From: an uncultured Eubacteriales bacterium
GTDB taxonomy: Bacteria; Bacillota; Clostridia; Oscillospirales; CAG-272
Length of the DNA: 7,692 nt
Assembly: GCA_934446285.1 (NCBI GenBank)
Contig: CAKSEI010000067.1
Coordinates: forward strand, 1 to 7,692
Reading direction: 5' to 3'
The notes under the pieces were generated by a model. The model made no database searches. It had not been told where the DNA came from and worked only from the letters and a program-made list of their open reading frames with translations. Shown one piece after another: positions 1-5,916 of the stretch. The position numbers were made by a program, and so were the translations under genes. Position 1 is the stretch's first letter, and the number at the start of each line of letters is the position of its first letter.

Positions 1-1
1 G

Positions 2-775
2 CCCGCCATATCCTACCTCGTTGACGAGGCTGTGGCGTCCGGTATAACCGATATACTTATCATTACCGCAGCGGGAAAGGAATGTATAGAGGATTATTTT
101 GACTATTCTCCGTCGTATGAGGCTGTCCTCGAAAAAAAAGGAAGAACGGACGAGCTTGAGGCGATGAGAAAAATTGCCAACGGTGCGAATATTCATTATA
201 TAAGACAGAAAAGGGCTCTCGGGCTCGGTCACGCCGTGCTCGCGGCGAAGGCTTTCGTCGGGGAGGACGACTTTGCCGTTCTGTACGGAGACGATATAAT
301 CATATCGGATAAAAAGCCGGTTACGGCGCAGCTGCTCGATATTTACAACGAAACGGGACTGGGAGTTGCGGGAGTGGCGCACGTCGACTGGGAACACGTG
401 AAGAAATACTGCTCACTTAAAGCCGAGCCGACGGGTGAGAGGACGTATCATGTGACGGACATGATAGAAAAGCCGCAGACAAGGGAGCAGGCGTTTACAA
501 ATCTCTCTATTCTCGGCAGAGTCATACTTCCCCCGGAGATATTCGGCATACTCGAGAGGACACAGCCGGGTGCGGGCGGCGAAATACAGCTGACCGACGC
601 CATGTGTACTCTTGCACGAGAGCGCGGGATGAGTGCTTACGAGTTTGACGGTACGCGCTACGATATGGGCGCTAAGCTCGGGTTTCTCACGGCAAACGTG
701 CGTGAGGGCGTGCGCCATCCCGAGCTTGGTAAGGAGTTTACGGAGTTTCTTAAGGAGTTTGTAAAGGGGCTATGA
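2..775 (+). CDS. galU: UTP--glucose-1-phosphate uridylyltransferase, 5'-truncated by the window edge
   Basis: Makes UDP-glucose from UTP and glucose-1-phosphate in the cytoplasm, for cell-wall glycans, glycolipids and exopolysaccharide. The open frame runs to the first bases of the window (PAISYLVDEAVASGI, a typical GalU stretch), so the GTG at 32 is an internal valine and not the start. About 257 residues are visible; by comparison with the usual 290-300, some 35-40 are missing, including the N-terminal nucleotide-binding loop. Visible GalU landmarks are the GLGHAVL segment, the GDD metal/nucleotide site (VLYGDDI), the MIEKP strand, the GAGGEIQLTDA block and the C-terminal YDMG-KLGFL-ANV region, where the more usual residue after D is C/V. 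The stop codon overlaps the next start as ATGA, implying translational coupling. The family assignment is firm; the 5' end cannot be described. Confidence 0.96.
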   Translation, partial: PAISYLVDEAVASGITDILIITAAGKECIEDYFDYSPSYEAVLEKKGRTDELEAMRKIANGANIHYIRQKRALGLGHAVLAAKAFVGEDDFAVLYGDDIIISDKKPVTAQLLDIYNETGLGVAGVAHVDWEHVKKYCSLKAEPTGERTYHVTDMIEKPQTREQAFTNLSILGRVILPPEIFGILERTQPGAGGEIQLTDAMCTLARERGMSAYEFDGTRYDMGAKLGFLTANVREGVRHPELGKEFTEFLKEFVKGL

Positions 776-1257
776 GGACAAGCAAAGAGAATTATTATCT
801 CGATATCGCACGCACGGTAGCCGAGCGCAGCACGTGCTCGCGCAGGCATTTCGGAGCTATAATAGTAAAGAATGATGTCATAGTCTCGACGGGCTATAAC
901 GGAGCGCCACGCGGCAGAAAGAATTGCTGCGATATAGGCTATTGCCTGAGAGAAAAAATGCAGATACCGCGCGGTCAGCGGTACGAGCTGTGCCGCAGTG
1001 TTCATGCGGAGGCGAATGCCATTATCGCCGCCCCGCGCGAGCAGATGCTCGGGGCTACCCTCTATATGGCATGCGTCGACCCCGCGACGGGCGAGGTCAT
1101 GGGAGGCACATCGAGCTGCGCCATGTGCAAGCGCCTGGTTATCAACGCGGGAATAGAGCATGTTATTATCAGAGATACCGACAGCGACTACAGGGTCATA
1201 AATGTTCGGGACTGGATAACGGGTGACGATACCATTGTTACGGAGCTTGGATATTGA
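772..1257 (+). CDS. comEB: dCMP deaminase (ComEB-type cytidine/deoxycytidylate deaminase)
   Basis: Zinc enzyme that deaminates dCMP to dUMP, feeding thymidylate synthesis. It has 161 residues, normal for the family. The catalytic zinc motif HAE is at 78-80, with the general-base Glu at 80. The second half of the site is C116-x2-C119, but the usual proline before the first cysteine is Ser115. GYNGAPRG (41-48) matches the conserved GYNG segment linked to dCTP/dTTP allosteric control in dCMP deaminases, which favours dCMP over free cytidine or tRNA adenosine as substrate. Extra cysteines at 22, 52, 53 and 74 could form the structural zinc site seen in some members. The start overlaps the galU stop (ATGA). 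An AAGGAG lies 14 nt upstream and an AAAGGGG only 2 nt upstream, so coupling probably matters more than a well-spaced ribosome site. The final ten residues are unremarkable. Confidence 0.93.
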   Translation: MRTSKENYYLDIARTVAERSTCSRRHFGAIIVKNDVIVSTGYNGAPRGRKNCCDIGYCLREKMQIPRGQRYELCRSVHAEANAIIAAPREQMLGATLYMACVDPATGEVMGGTSSCAMCKRLVINAGIEHVIIRDTDSDYRVINVRDWITGDDTIVTELGY

Positions 1258-1709
1258 TGCAGACACAGCTTGAGAAAGAAAAAACCGAAAATATCGTGCC
1301 GAAGACCCGTGTGCTTTTCGTGTGCACGGGAAACACCTGCCGCAGTCCCATGGCGGCGGCGGTATTAAACGCTGTTGCTCCCGACAGATACATCGCGTCG
1401 AGCGCGGGACTTTCCTGCTCGAACGGTAAAGCTATGTCAGAGAATTCGCGGCTTGCCCTCAAGGCGGCGGGGTATGACGTACCGGAGCATTCATCGCGTA
1501 TGCTCACGCGTGAGATTGTCGCGGAGAACGATATAACAGTAGGCATATCGTCGGCGCACTTTATGGTCATGCTGCAGGCTTTTCCCGAGTTTGCGGGACG
1601 CTTTGAGACCATGCCGCGCGATATATCCGACCCATACGGCTGCGACCTTGATACCTATAAAAAGTGCCTGAAGGAAATCGAAGAGTGCATAAAGGAACGC
1701 TTTCTTTAA
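1257..1709 (+). CDS. ywlE: Low-molecular-weight protein phosphatase, probably YwlE-type protein-arginine phosphatase
   Basis: Removes phosphate from proteins by a cysteine-phosphate mechanism. The P-loop is C23-TGNTC-R29-S30 (C-x5-R-S), and the general-acid loop is D125-P126-Y-G. Thr27 occupies the place that is Ile/Leu in tyrosine-specific members (CLGNICRS). In B. subtilis YwlE a Thr at this site is known to favour phosphoarginine, so arginine specificity is inferred here. There are 150 residues, including about 17 before the first beta strand, slightly longer than the usual start. I prefer ATG 1257, which shares one base with the preceding stop (TGATG), over the TTG one codon upstream at 1254. 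A weak GGAG lies 11 nt ahead. A dCMP deaminase next to a YwlE-like gene fits clostridial ywl-type clusters, but no McsA/McsB kinase is in this window to confirm the arginine pathway. Tyrosine phosphatase remains the alternative. Confidence 0.92.
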   Translation: MQTQLEKEKTENIVPKTRVLFVCTGNTCRSPMAAAVLNAVAPDRYIASSAGLSCSNGKAMSENSRLALKAAGYDVPEHSSRMLTREIVAENDITVGISSAHFMVMLQAFPEFAGRFETMPRDISDPYGCDLDTYKKCLKEIEECIKERFL

Positions 1710-2140
1710 TGACGGACTGTATTTTTCCTGCGGACATAACCGATACGAAGATACTCGCGGATGTCGCCGAGCTTGAGAAGAAATGCTTCGGAGACGCGTG
1801 GAGCGCCGCGTCGATAAACGCAGAGGCGGAGGCGGGGCGGCTCTGGGTTGCCGTTGACGGAGAAGAGCTCGCGGGGTATATAGTATTCTGGACGATAGGC
1901 AGCGAATGCGAGATAGCGAATATCGCCGTCGCCCCCGAGTACAGGCGGCGCGGAATAGCCGGGAGACTGCTTAATTGTGCATATTCGGGCGGGGCAAAGA
2001 CCTTTTATTTGGAGGTGAGAGAGTCAAACTGGGCGGCAAGAGCCCTGTACGACACCCACGGCTTCACGCCCTATGCGCGCAGAAGAAATTATTATAAAAA
2101 TCCCACGGAGGATGCCATCCTCCTGAGTAAGGAAATATAA
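1709..2140 (+). CDS. rimI: GNAT N-acetyltransferase, RimI family (ribosomal protein bS18 N-alpha-acetyltransferase-like)
   Basis: Transfers acetyl from acetyl-CoA to a protein N-terminal amine; the classical substrate is ribosomal protein S18. The protein is 143 residues, close to the usual 145-150. Strand beta-4 and the CoA pyrophosphate loop read IANIAVAPEYRRRGIAGRLL (69-88), with the R-x-x-G-x-A motif at 79-84. LEVRESNWAARALYDTHGF (101-119) is the diagnostic RimI C-terminal block, with Glu102 at a family active-site position, Asn107 and Tyr114. RRNYY...EDAI at the end is also typical. ATG 1709 is chosen because it overlaps the previous stop as TAATG and gives the family length. A frame opening at 1664 would add 15 residues that overlap the phosphatase and match nothing. 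AAAGGA sits 12 nt upstream. Its place directly before tsaD is the widespread rimI-tsaD arrangement. The true substrate is not shown by sequence. Confidence 0.93.
   Translation: MTDCIFPADITDTKILADVAELEKKCFGDAWSAASINAEAEAGRLWVAVDGEELAGYIVFWTIGSECEIANIAVAPEYRRRGIAGRLLNCAYSGGAKTFYLEVRESNWAARALYDTHGFTPYARRRNYYKNPTEDAILLSKEI
2107..2123 (+). other. Perfect 7-bp hairpin just upstream of the tsaD start
   Basis: GGAGGAT (2107-2113) and its exact reverse complement ATCCTCC (2117-2123) flank a GCC loop, at the 3' end of rimI and 16 nt before the tsaD ATG. One arm is Shine-Dalgarno-like, the other identical to the anti-Shine-Dalgarno core. It has no T-run, so it is not an intrinsic terminator. It may hold back free ribosomes until rimI translation opens it, but the same bases encode the conserved EDAIL residues of RimI and could be coincidental. 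Confidence 0.4.
2129..2134 (+). promoter_or_regulatory. Ribosome binding site of tsaD
   Basis: AAGGAA lies 5 nt before ATG 2140 and inside the last codons of rimI. It supports ATG 2140 over the in-frame ATG at 2149, which is too close to a conserved strand (GIESSCDET) and has no ribosome site of its own. Confidence 0.6.
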
Positions 2141-3147
2141 TGCTTGTAATGGGAATAGAAAGCTCGTGTGACGAGACGGCGGTGTCCGTCTGCCGAATGA
2201 GCGAGAAAGAACGTACTGTCCTCTCCGACTGTATATGTTCTCAGGTGGATATACACAGGCTGTACGGCGGGGTCGTACCGGAGATAGCGAGCCGTGCGCA
2301 TACGGAGGCTGTTTCCTCGCTCTACGCCGAGGCACTTGAGAGAGCTGGGGTTACGATAGACGACATAGACGTGATAGGCGTGACTTACACTCCGGGACTT
2401 GTCGGAGCGCTGCTCGTCGGAGTGAATTTTGCAAAGGGGCTGGCTTTTTCCGCGGGAAAGCCCTTTGTCGGTGTAAACCACATAAGGGGGCATATCGCGG
2501 CGGCTTATCTTGATTACCCGGAGCTTGAGCCGCCTTTTGTATCCCTCGTTGCCTCGGGTGGGCATACGTCGCTTGTGCGCGTTGACGGCTATACGGATAT
2601 GCAGACTATAGGCAGGACGCGTGACGACGCGGTAGGCGAAACATTTGATAAGGTCGCACGCGTCATGGGTATGCCGTACCCCGGCGGAGCGGCGATGGAC
2701 GCGCTCGCACGCACGGGTGACGCGCACGCAGTGAAGCTTCCGTCCGCCGCGGTCGCGGGTGACAGCCTTGAGTTTTCTTTCTCGGGACTTAAGACGGCGG
2801 TTATAAATTATATACACACGTGCGAGCAGAGGGGCGGGGAGATACCGCGTGCGGATATCGCCGCGTCATTTACTCATACGGTGTGTACGTCGATTGTGAA
2901 AAAGCTTGATACAGCGTTTAAAAACGAACATTTTGACGCCTTTGTGCTCGCAGGAGGAGTTGCGGCGAACAGCCACTTAAGAGAGGCGCTGTCGCACTTT
3001 TGCTCCGAGAGGGGAGTGCGCTTTTACGTGCCGAAAAGGGAGCTGTGCGGCGACAACGGCGCGATGATATGCGCTCAGGCGTACTATGAATATATTGCAG
3101 GCTCGCGCGCGGGATATGACCTGAACGCACGCGCGACGGGAAAGTGA
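2140..3147 (+). CDS. tsaD: tRNA N6-adenosine threonylcarbamoyltransferase TsaD
   Basis: Catalyses the last step of t6A37 modification, moving threonylcarbamoyl from TC-AMP to A37 of ANN-reading tRNAs. It acts in the cytoplasm with TsaB and TsaE. At 335 residues it is full length. Family marks are GIESSCDET (5-13), the metal-binding H114-IRG-H118, the glycine-rich SLVASGGHTSL (135-145), DAVGETFDKVAR (163-174), GLKTAV (216-221) and LAGGVAANSHLRE (270-282). The metal-binding Asp305 is in CGDNGAMI, slightly different from the commoner (C/Y)TDNAAMI. The start overlaps the rimI stop (TAATG) and has a good AAGGAA. Neither tsaB nor tsaE is next to it, although in many Firmicutes they precede rimI; they are presumably elsewhere. 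This gene is essential or nearly so in most bacteria, so constitutive expression within the operon is expected. Confidence 0.98.
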   Translation: MLVMGIESSCDETAVSVCRMSEKERTVLSDCICSQVDIHRLYGGVVPEIASRAHTEAVSSLYAEALERAGVTIDDIDVIGVTYTPGLVGALLVGVNFAKGLAFSAGKPFVGVNHIRGHIAAAYLDYPELEPPFVSLVASGGHTSLVRVDGYTDMQTIGRTRDDAVGETFDKVARVMGMPYPGGAAMDALARTGDAHAVKLPSAAVAGDSLEFSFSGLKTAVINYIHTCEQRGGEIPRADIAASFTHTVCTSIVKKLDTAFKNEHFDAFVLAGGVAANSHLREALSHFCSERGVRFYVPKRELCGDNGAMICAQAYYEYIAGSRAGYDLNARATGK

Positions 3148-3154
3148 GGACAGG

Positions 3155-4300
3155 ATGAATTACGAAAACGAAATAAAGAGTTGTACGGAGCACTTTGAGA
3201 GGCTGCTGCGCGAACAGATAGCAAGAGCACGAAAAATGGAGGATAACGCAGGGGCAGTCGACTTTGCATTTAAGGACAAGGTCGTCATAGGCTGCGCAGG
3301 CGGTGACGGAATAGGTCCGCGTATAGTCGAAGGAGCGAGAAAAATCCTCGGTGTGCTGCTCCGCGAGCAGATAGACGCCGGCAGTATAGAGCTGCGCGAC
3401 ATTGAGGGGCTGACAATAGAGAACAGACTCGAAAAGGGTGAGCCCGTGCCGCAGGACGTACTCTCTGCGATAAAGGAGTGCGACGTGCTCCTGAAGGGCC
3501 CGACGACAACGCCCAAGGGAGGAACGATGGAGAGTGCGAACGTTGCACTGCGCAGAGAGCTTGACCTCTTTGCCAACGTCCGCCCCGTGAGCGTCCCCGA
3601 ACAGGGTATAGACTGGACATTCTTCCGCGAGAATACCGAGGGTGAATACGTCCTCGGCAGCAAGGGAGTGGAGATAGAGAATACGCTTTATTTCGACTTC
3701 AAGGTAACTACCGTACCCGGGACGGAGAGAATAGCGCGTGCGGCGTTTGACTTTGCACGTAAGAACGGCAAAAAGAATGTCGCGATAGTCACAAAGGCAA
3801 ATATAATGAAGAAAACCGATGCCAACTTCTCTCGTATAGCGCACGAGGTGGCTCTCGACTATCCCGAGATTACCTGCGAGGACTGGTACATAGATATAAT
3901 GACGGCAAATCTCGTCAATGAGAGTATCAGGAGCAGATTTGAGGTCTTCCTCCTGCCAAATCTTTACGGCGACATAATAACCGACGAGGCGGCTCAGATT
4001 CAGGGCGGAGTAGGAACTGCGGGCAGCGCCAATACGGGCGACAGGTACGCGATGTTTGAGGCGATACACGGGACCGCTCCCCGCATGATAGAAGAGGGAC
4101 TCGGAGAGTACGCAAATCCCGAGAGCATACTGCGCGCTGCGGTTATGCTGCTCAATCACATAGGAAGAAAAGAGGCTGCGGACAGGCTCGTGAGAGCTAT
4201 GGACAGCCTGCAAAACAGCGGAAAGTGCCGCGTGACGGGTACGCGCGACGGGGCAAAGTGCACGGAGTATATCGACGCACTTTCTGCTCTTCTCGCTTGA
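3155..4300 (+). CDS. icd: Isocitrate dehydrogenase (isocitrate/isopropylmalate dehydrogenase family)
   Basis: Oxidative decarboxylation of isocitrate to 2-oxoglutarate, probably supplying glutamate synthesis. It has 381 residues. Substrate-pocket residues match isocitrate rather than isopropylmalate enzymes: S127-x-N129-V-x-L-R133, R143 in ANVRPV, R158 in FFREN, Tyr165 and Lys214 (VTKANIMK). Metal ligands are D247, D273 and D277 (YGDIITDEAA). The first 40 residues, before the KVVIGCAGGDGIGP strand, form a charged helix-like extension absent from textbook members; I recall similar extensions in clostridial homologues. The cofactor loop HGTAPRM (305-311) has Arg310-Met311, where the E. coli NADP enzyme has Lys-Tyr and typical NAD enzymes have Asp-Ile, so NAD versus NADP is unresolved. 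ATG 3155 has GAGGA 4 nt upstream and lies 7 nt after tsaD. Gene rex follows 7 nt downstream. Homoisocitrate or tartrate-type activity is less likely. Confidence 0.9.
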   Translation: MNYENEIKSCTEHFERLLREQIARARKMEDNAGAVDFAFKDKVVIGCAGGDGIGPRIVEGARKILGVLLREQIDAGSIELRDIEGLTIENRLEKGEPVPQDVLSAIKECDVLLKGPTTTPKGGTMESANVALRRELDLFANVRPVSVPEQGIDWTFFRENTEGEYVLGSKGVEIENTLYFDFKVTTVPGTERIARAAFDFARKNGKKNVAIVTKANIMKKTDANFSRIAHEVALDYPEITCEDWYIDIMTANLVNESIRSRFEVFLLPNLYGDIITDEAAQIQGGVGTAGSANTGDRYAMFEAIHGTAPRMIEEGLGEYANPESILRAAVMLLNHIGRKEAADRLVRAMDSLQNSGKCRVTGTRDGAKCTEYIDALSALLA

Positions 4301-4307
4301 GTGCGGC

Positions 4308-4955
4308 ATGAAGAATGAATATAAGGTTTCAGAGGCGGTCGTAAACCGACTGCCTCGGTACTACAGATATCTGCGCGAGCTTTACTGTCACGATAAGCTG
4401 CGCGTAAGCTCTCGCGAGCTGTCGCATATGATGGGAATGACCGCCTCACAGATACGACAGGATTTCAACTGCTTCGGAGGATTCGGCAGACAGGGATACG
4501 GATATAACGTGAAGTATCTCTATAATGTCATAAGCGAAATTCTCGGAGTGCAGGATAACTTCAACGCGGTTATAATCGGAGCGGGAAATCTCGGTCACGC
4601 CATAGCCTCCGGCTCTATTTTCACCCACAGAGGAGTGAAACTCGTAGGCATATTCGATAACGATGCGGAAAAGATAGGCGGAGTTATCGCGGATACGCAA
4701 GTGCGTGACGCGGCTCTCCTCGGAGAGTTCTGTAAGAAAAACAAGGTCGATATCGCCGTTCTCACCGTACCGAGGGAGCAGGCGCACGACTGCGCCTCAA
4801 AGGTTATAGGAACGGGTATAACGGGCGTATGGAACTTTACAAATATGGAACTTGACCTGAGCAGTCACGGTATTGCCGTGCAGAACGTACACTTAGGAGA
4901 CACGCTCATGACTCTCTGCTACGCAATAAAGGAGAAGTCACGGCATGAAGATTGA
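4308..4955 (+). CDS. rex: Redox-sensing transcriptional repressor Rex
   Basis: DNA-binding repressor that senses the NADH/NAD+ ratio; NADH binding releases it from operators of fermentation and NADH-oxidising genes. It has 215 residues with both Rex domains. The winged helix (about 1-80) has NRLPRYYRYL (13-22) and QIRQDFNCFGGFGRQGYGYNV (48-68), the clostridial variant of the recognition region. The Rossmann domain (85-205) has GAGNLG (91-96), an acidic strand end at FDND (116-119), VLTVPREQA (151-159) and the C-terminal VHLGDTLMTLCY swap helix. The ribosome site before ATG 4308 is poor (GTGCGGC fills the 7-nt gap), so translation probably depends on the upstream gene. No inverted TTGTTAA/TTGTGA-type Rex box is visible anywhere between genes, so any autoregulation must act at a promoter outside the window. 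It lies directly behind an NAD(P)H-producing dehydrogenase. Confidence 0.97.
   Translation: MKNEYKVSEAVVNRLPRYYRYLRELYCHDKLRVSSRELSHMMGMTASQIRQDFNCFGGFGRQGYGYNVKYLYNVISEILGVQDNFNAVIIGAGNLGHAIASGSIFTHRGVKLVGIFDNDAEKIGGVIADTQVRDAALLGEFCKKNKVDIAVLTVPREQAHDCASKVIGTGITGVWNFTNMELDLSSHGIAVQNVHLGDTLMTLCYAIKEKSRHED
4928..4934 (+). promoter_or_regulatory. Ribosome binding site of the DnaD-domain gene inside rex
   Basis: AAAGGAG lies 10 nt upstream of ATG 4945 and within the last codons of rex. It supports the start that overlaps rex by 11 nt. Confidence 0.6.
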
Positions 4956-5916
4956 TATAAATTACGCGAATGACGTAGTGGCTATTCCTGCGGCAGCCGC
5001 TGCCCGCCTCGGTTCAATGTCCGAGAACGATATGAGAGTGCTTATTTCTCTCTGCTCGGACAAAAGCCTGAGATGCGAGCATGACGAATGTGTAAAGAGT
5101 CTCTGCGACAGGCTTAATCTTTCCGAAACCGATGCGGAAAACAGCCTCGCTGCTCTGCGTGCCCTCGGCGCTCTGACAGGCTCGGGGCGCGCCTCGAGAG
5201 TGCAGCCTGCGTCCGTTGCCCCGGGTAAGAAATCATCCGCCGTCATCGCAGTTATGCCCTCGTCTCTACCCGAGTACACGGGCGAGCAGGCGGCGAAGAT
5301 TATAGAGTCTGCGCCCGTATTCAGGACGGTCATTGACGAGACGCAGAGGATAATAGGCACGGTATTTACACCGACGGAGATAAGCCGCGTCATAGGGCTT
5401 GTCGATTATCTCAAGCTTGATATCGACTATATCGTCCTGCTCTTTAATCACTGCAAGGGAAAGGGCAAAAGCTCGGTGCAGTATGCGGTGAAGATGGCAT
5501 ACGACCTCTATAACAGAGGGGTTGACAATTATATAGCGCTCGAGGAGTATATAAACGAAACCGAGCGCTACAACGACTTTGCGAGCAGGGTTCGCAAGGT
5601 ATTCGGCATACACGACAGGAGCTTTACCGCAAGGGAAAAGGAAATGATAAACGCCTGGAGCGAGAGAAATATTCCCGATGAGCTGCTCGTGCGTGCATAC
5701 GAAATAACCGTAGATAATACGTCAAAAGCGTCGCTCGCTTACTGCAACAGAATACTGTGTGCATGGAGCGATGCGGGATATAAGACCGTCGCCGACGTAG
5801 ACGCAGCCTCGGAAAAATACCGCGAGGACAAACAGAATGAAAATTCGAGCTTTGTCGCGGACGAATTCTTTGAGGCGGCGCTCAGACGCGGAAGAGAGAA
5901 GATGGGAGAAAAGTAA
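4945..5916 (+). CDS. DnaD-domain replication (primosome) protein with two C-terminal-type repeats
   Basis: Likely helps remodel DNA and bring in the helicase loader and helicase during replication initiation or restart, as DnaD and DnaB do in B. subtilis. It has 323 residues. Residues 1-80 look like a winged-helix N-terminal domain, followed by a Gly/Ser/Pro-rich linker (80-108). Residues 205-275 are a clear DnaD/DnaB_2 domain: FTAREKEMINAW (227-238), ELLVRAYEITVDNT (246-259) and the YCNRILCAW (266-274) end motif. Residues 125-195 look like a diverged earlier copy (TPTEISRVIGLVDYL, then KGKSSVQYAVKMAYDL), giving a DnaB-like layout. The tail (285-323) is charged and may be flexible. It overlaps rex by 11 nt and the helicase loader by one base (TAATG). 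The pairing with a loader suggests it is the functional counterpart of DnaB/DnaD, though which one is not decidable from this window. Confidence 0.88.
   Translation: MKIDINYANDVVAIPAAAAARLGSMSENDMRVLISLCSDKSLRCEHDECVKSLCDRLNLSETDAENSLAALRALGALTGSGRASRVQPASVAPGKKSSAVIAVMPSSLPEYTGEQAAKIIESAPVFRTVIDETQRIIGTVFTPTEISRVIGLVDYLKLDIDYIVLLFNHCKGKGKSSVQYAVKMAYDLYNRGVDNYIALEEYINETERYNDFASRVRKVFGIHDRSFTAREKEMINAWSERNIPDELLVRAYEITVDNTSKASLAYCNRILCAWSDAGYKTVADVDAASEKYREDKQNENSSFVADEFFEAALRRGREKMGEK

Noticed and set aside
32..775. galU starting at GTG 32
   Set aside because: The same frame upstream, back to base 2, encodes conserved GalU residues, so the gene begins before the window.
658..1266. A 202-codon minus-strand open frame over the dCMP deaminase
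   Set aside because: It lies fully opposite a gene with an intact catalytic motif, has no recognisable family features and no convincing ribosome site.
1254..1709. Phosphatase starting at TTG 1254
   Set aside because: ATG 1257 is the very next codon, is a stronger start and forms the TGATG overlap.
1664..2140. Longer rimI starting at 1664
   Set aside because: The extra 15 residues overlap the phosphatase and are not RimI-like. ATG 1709 gives the usual length and a TAATG junction.
2893..2905. TTGTGAAAAAG segment resembling half a Rex operator
   Set aside because: There is only one half-site, no inverted partner at the right spacing, and it lies inside tsaD.
2918..4309. A 463-codon open frame on the minus strand across the end of tsaD and all of the isocitrate dehydrogenase
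   Set aside because: Its translation is rich in Cys, Arg, Ser and Tyr, shows no domain, and straddles two well-supported genes. It arises from codon bias on the opposite strand.
4780..4797. GC-rich hairpin AGGCGCA-CGAC-TGCGCCT inside rex
   Set aside because: A 7-bp stem with no following T-run, deep within the coding region. A few such stems are expected by chance in a window of this length, so it is not called a terminator.
5522..5553. Possible internal promoter in the DnaD-domain gene (TTGACA followed by TATATA)
   Set aside because: The TATATA is 20 nt after the -35-like box, too far; at 17-18 nt the hexamers are poor. It is inside a coding sequence.
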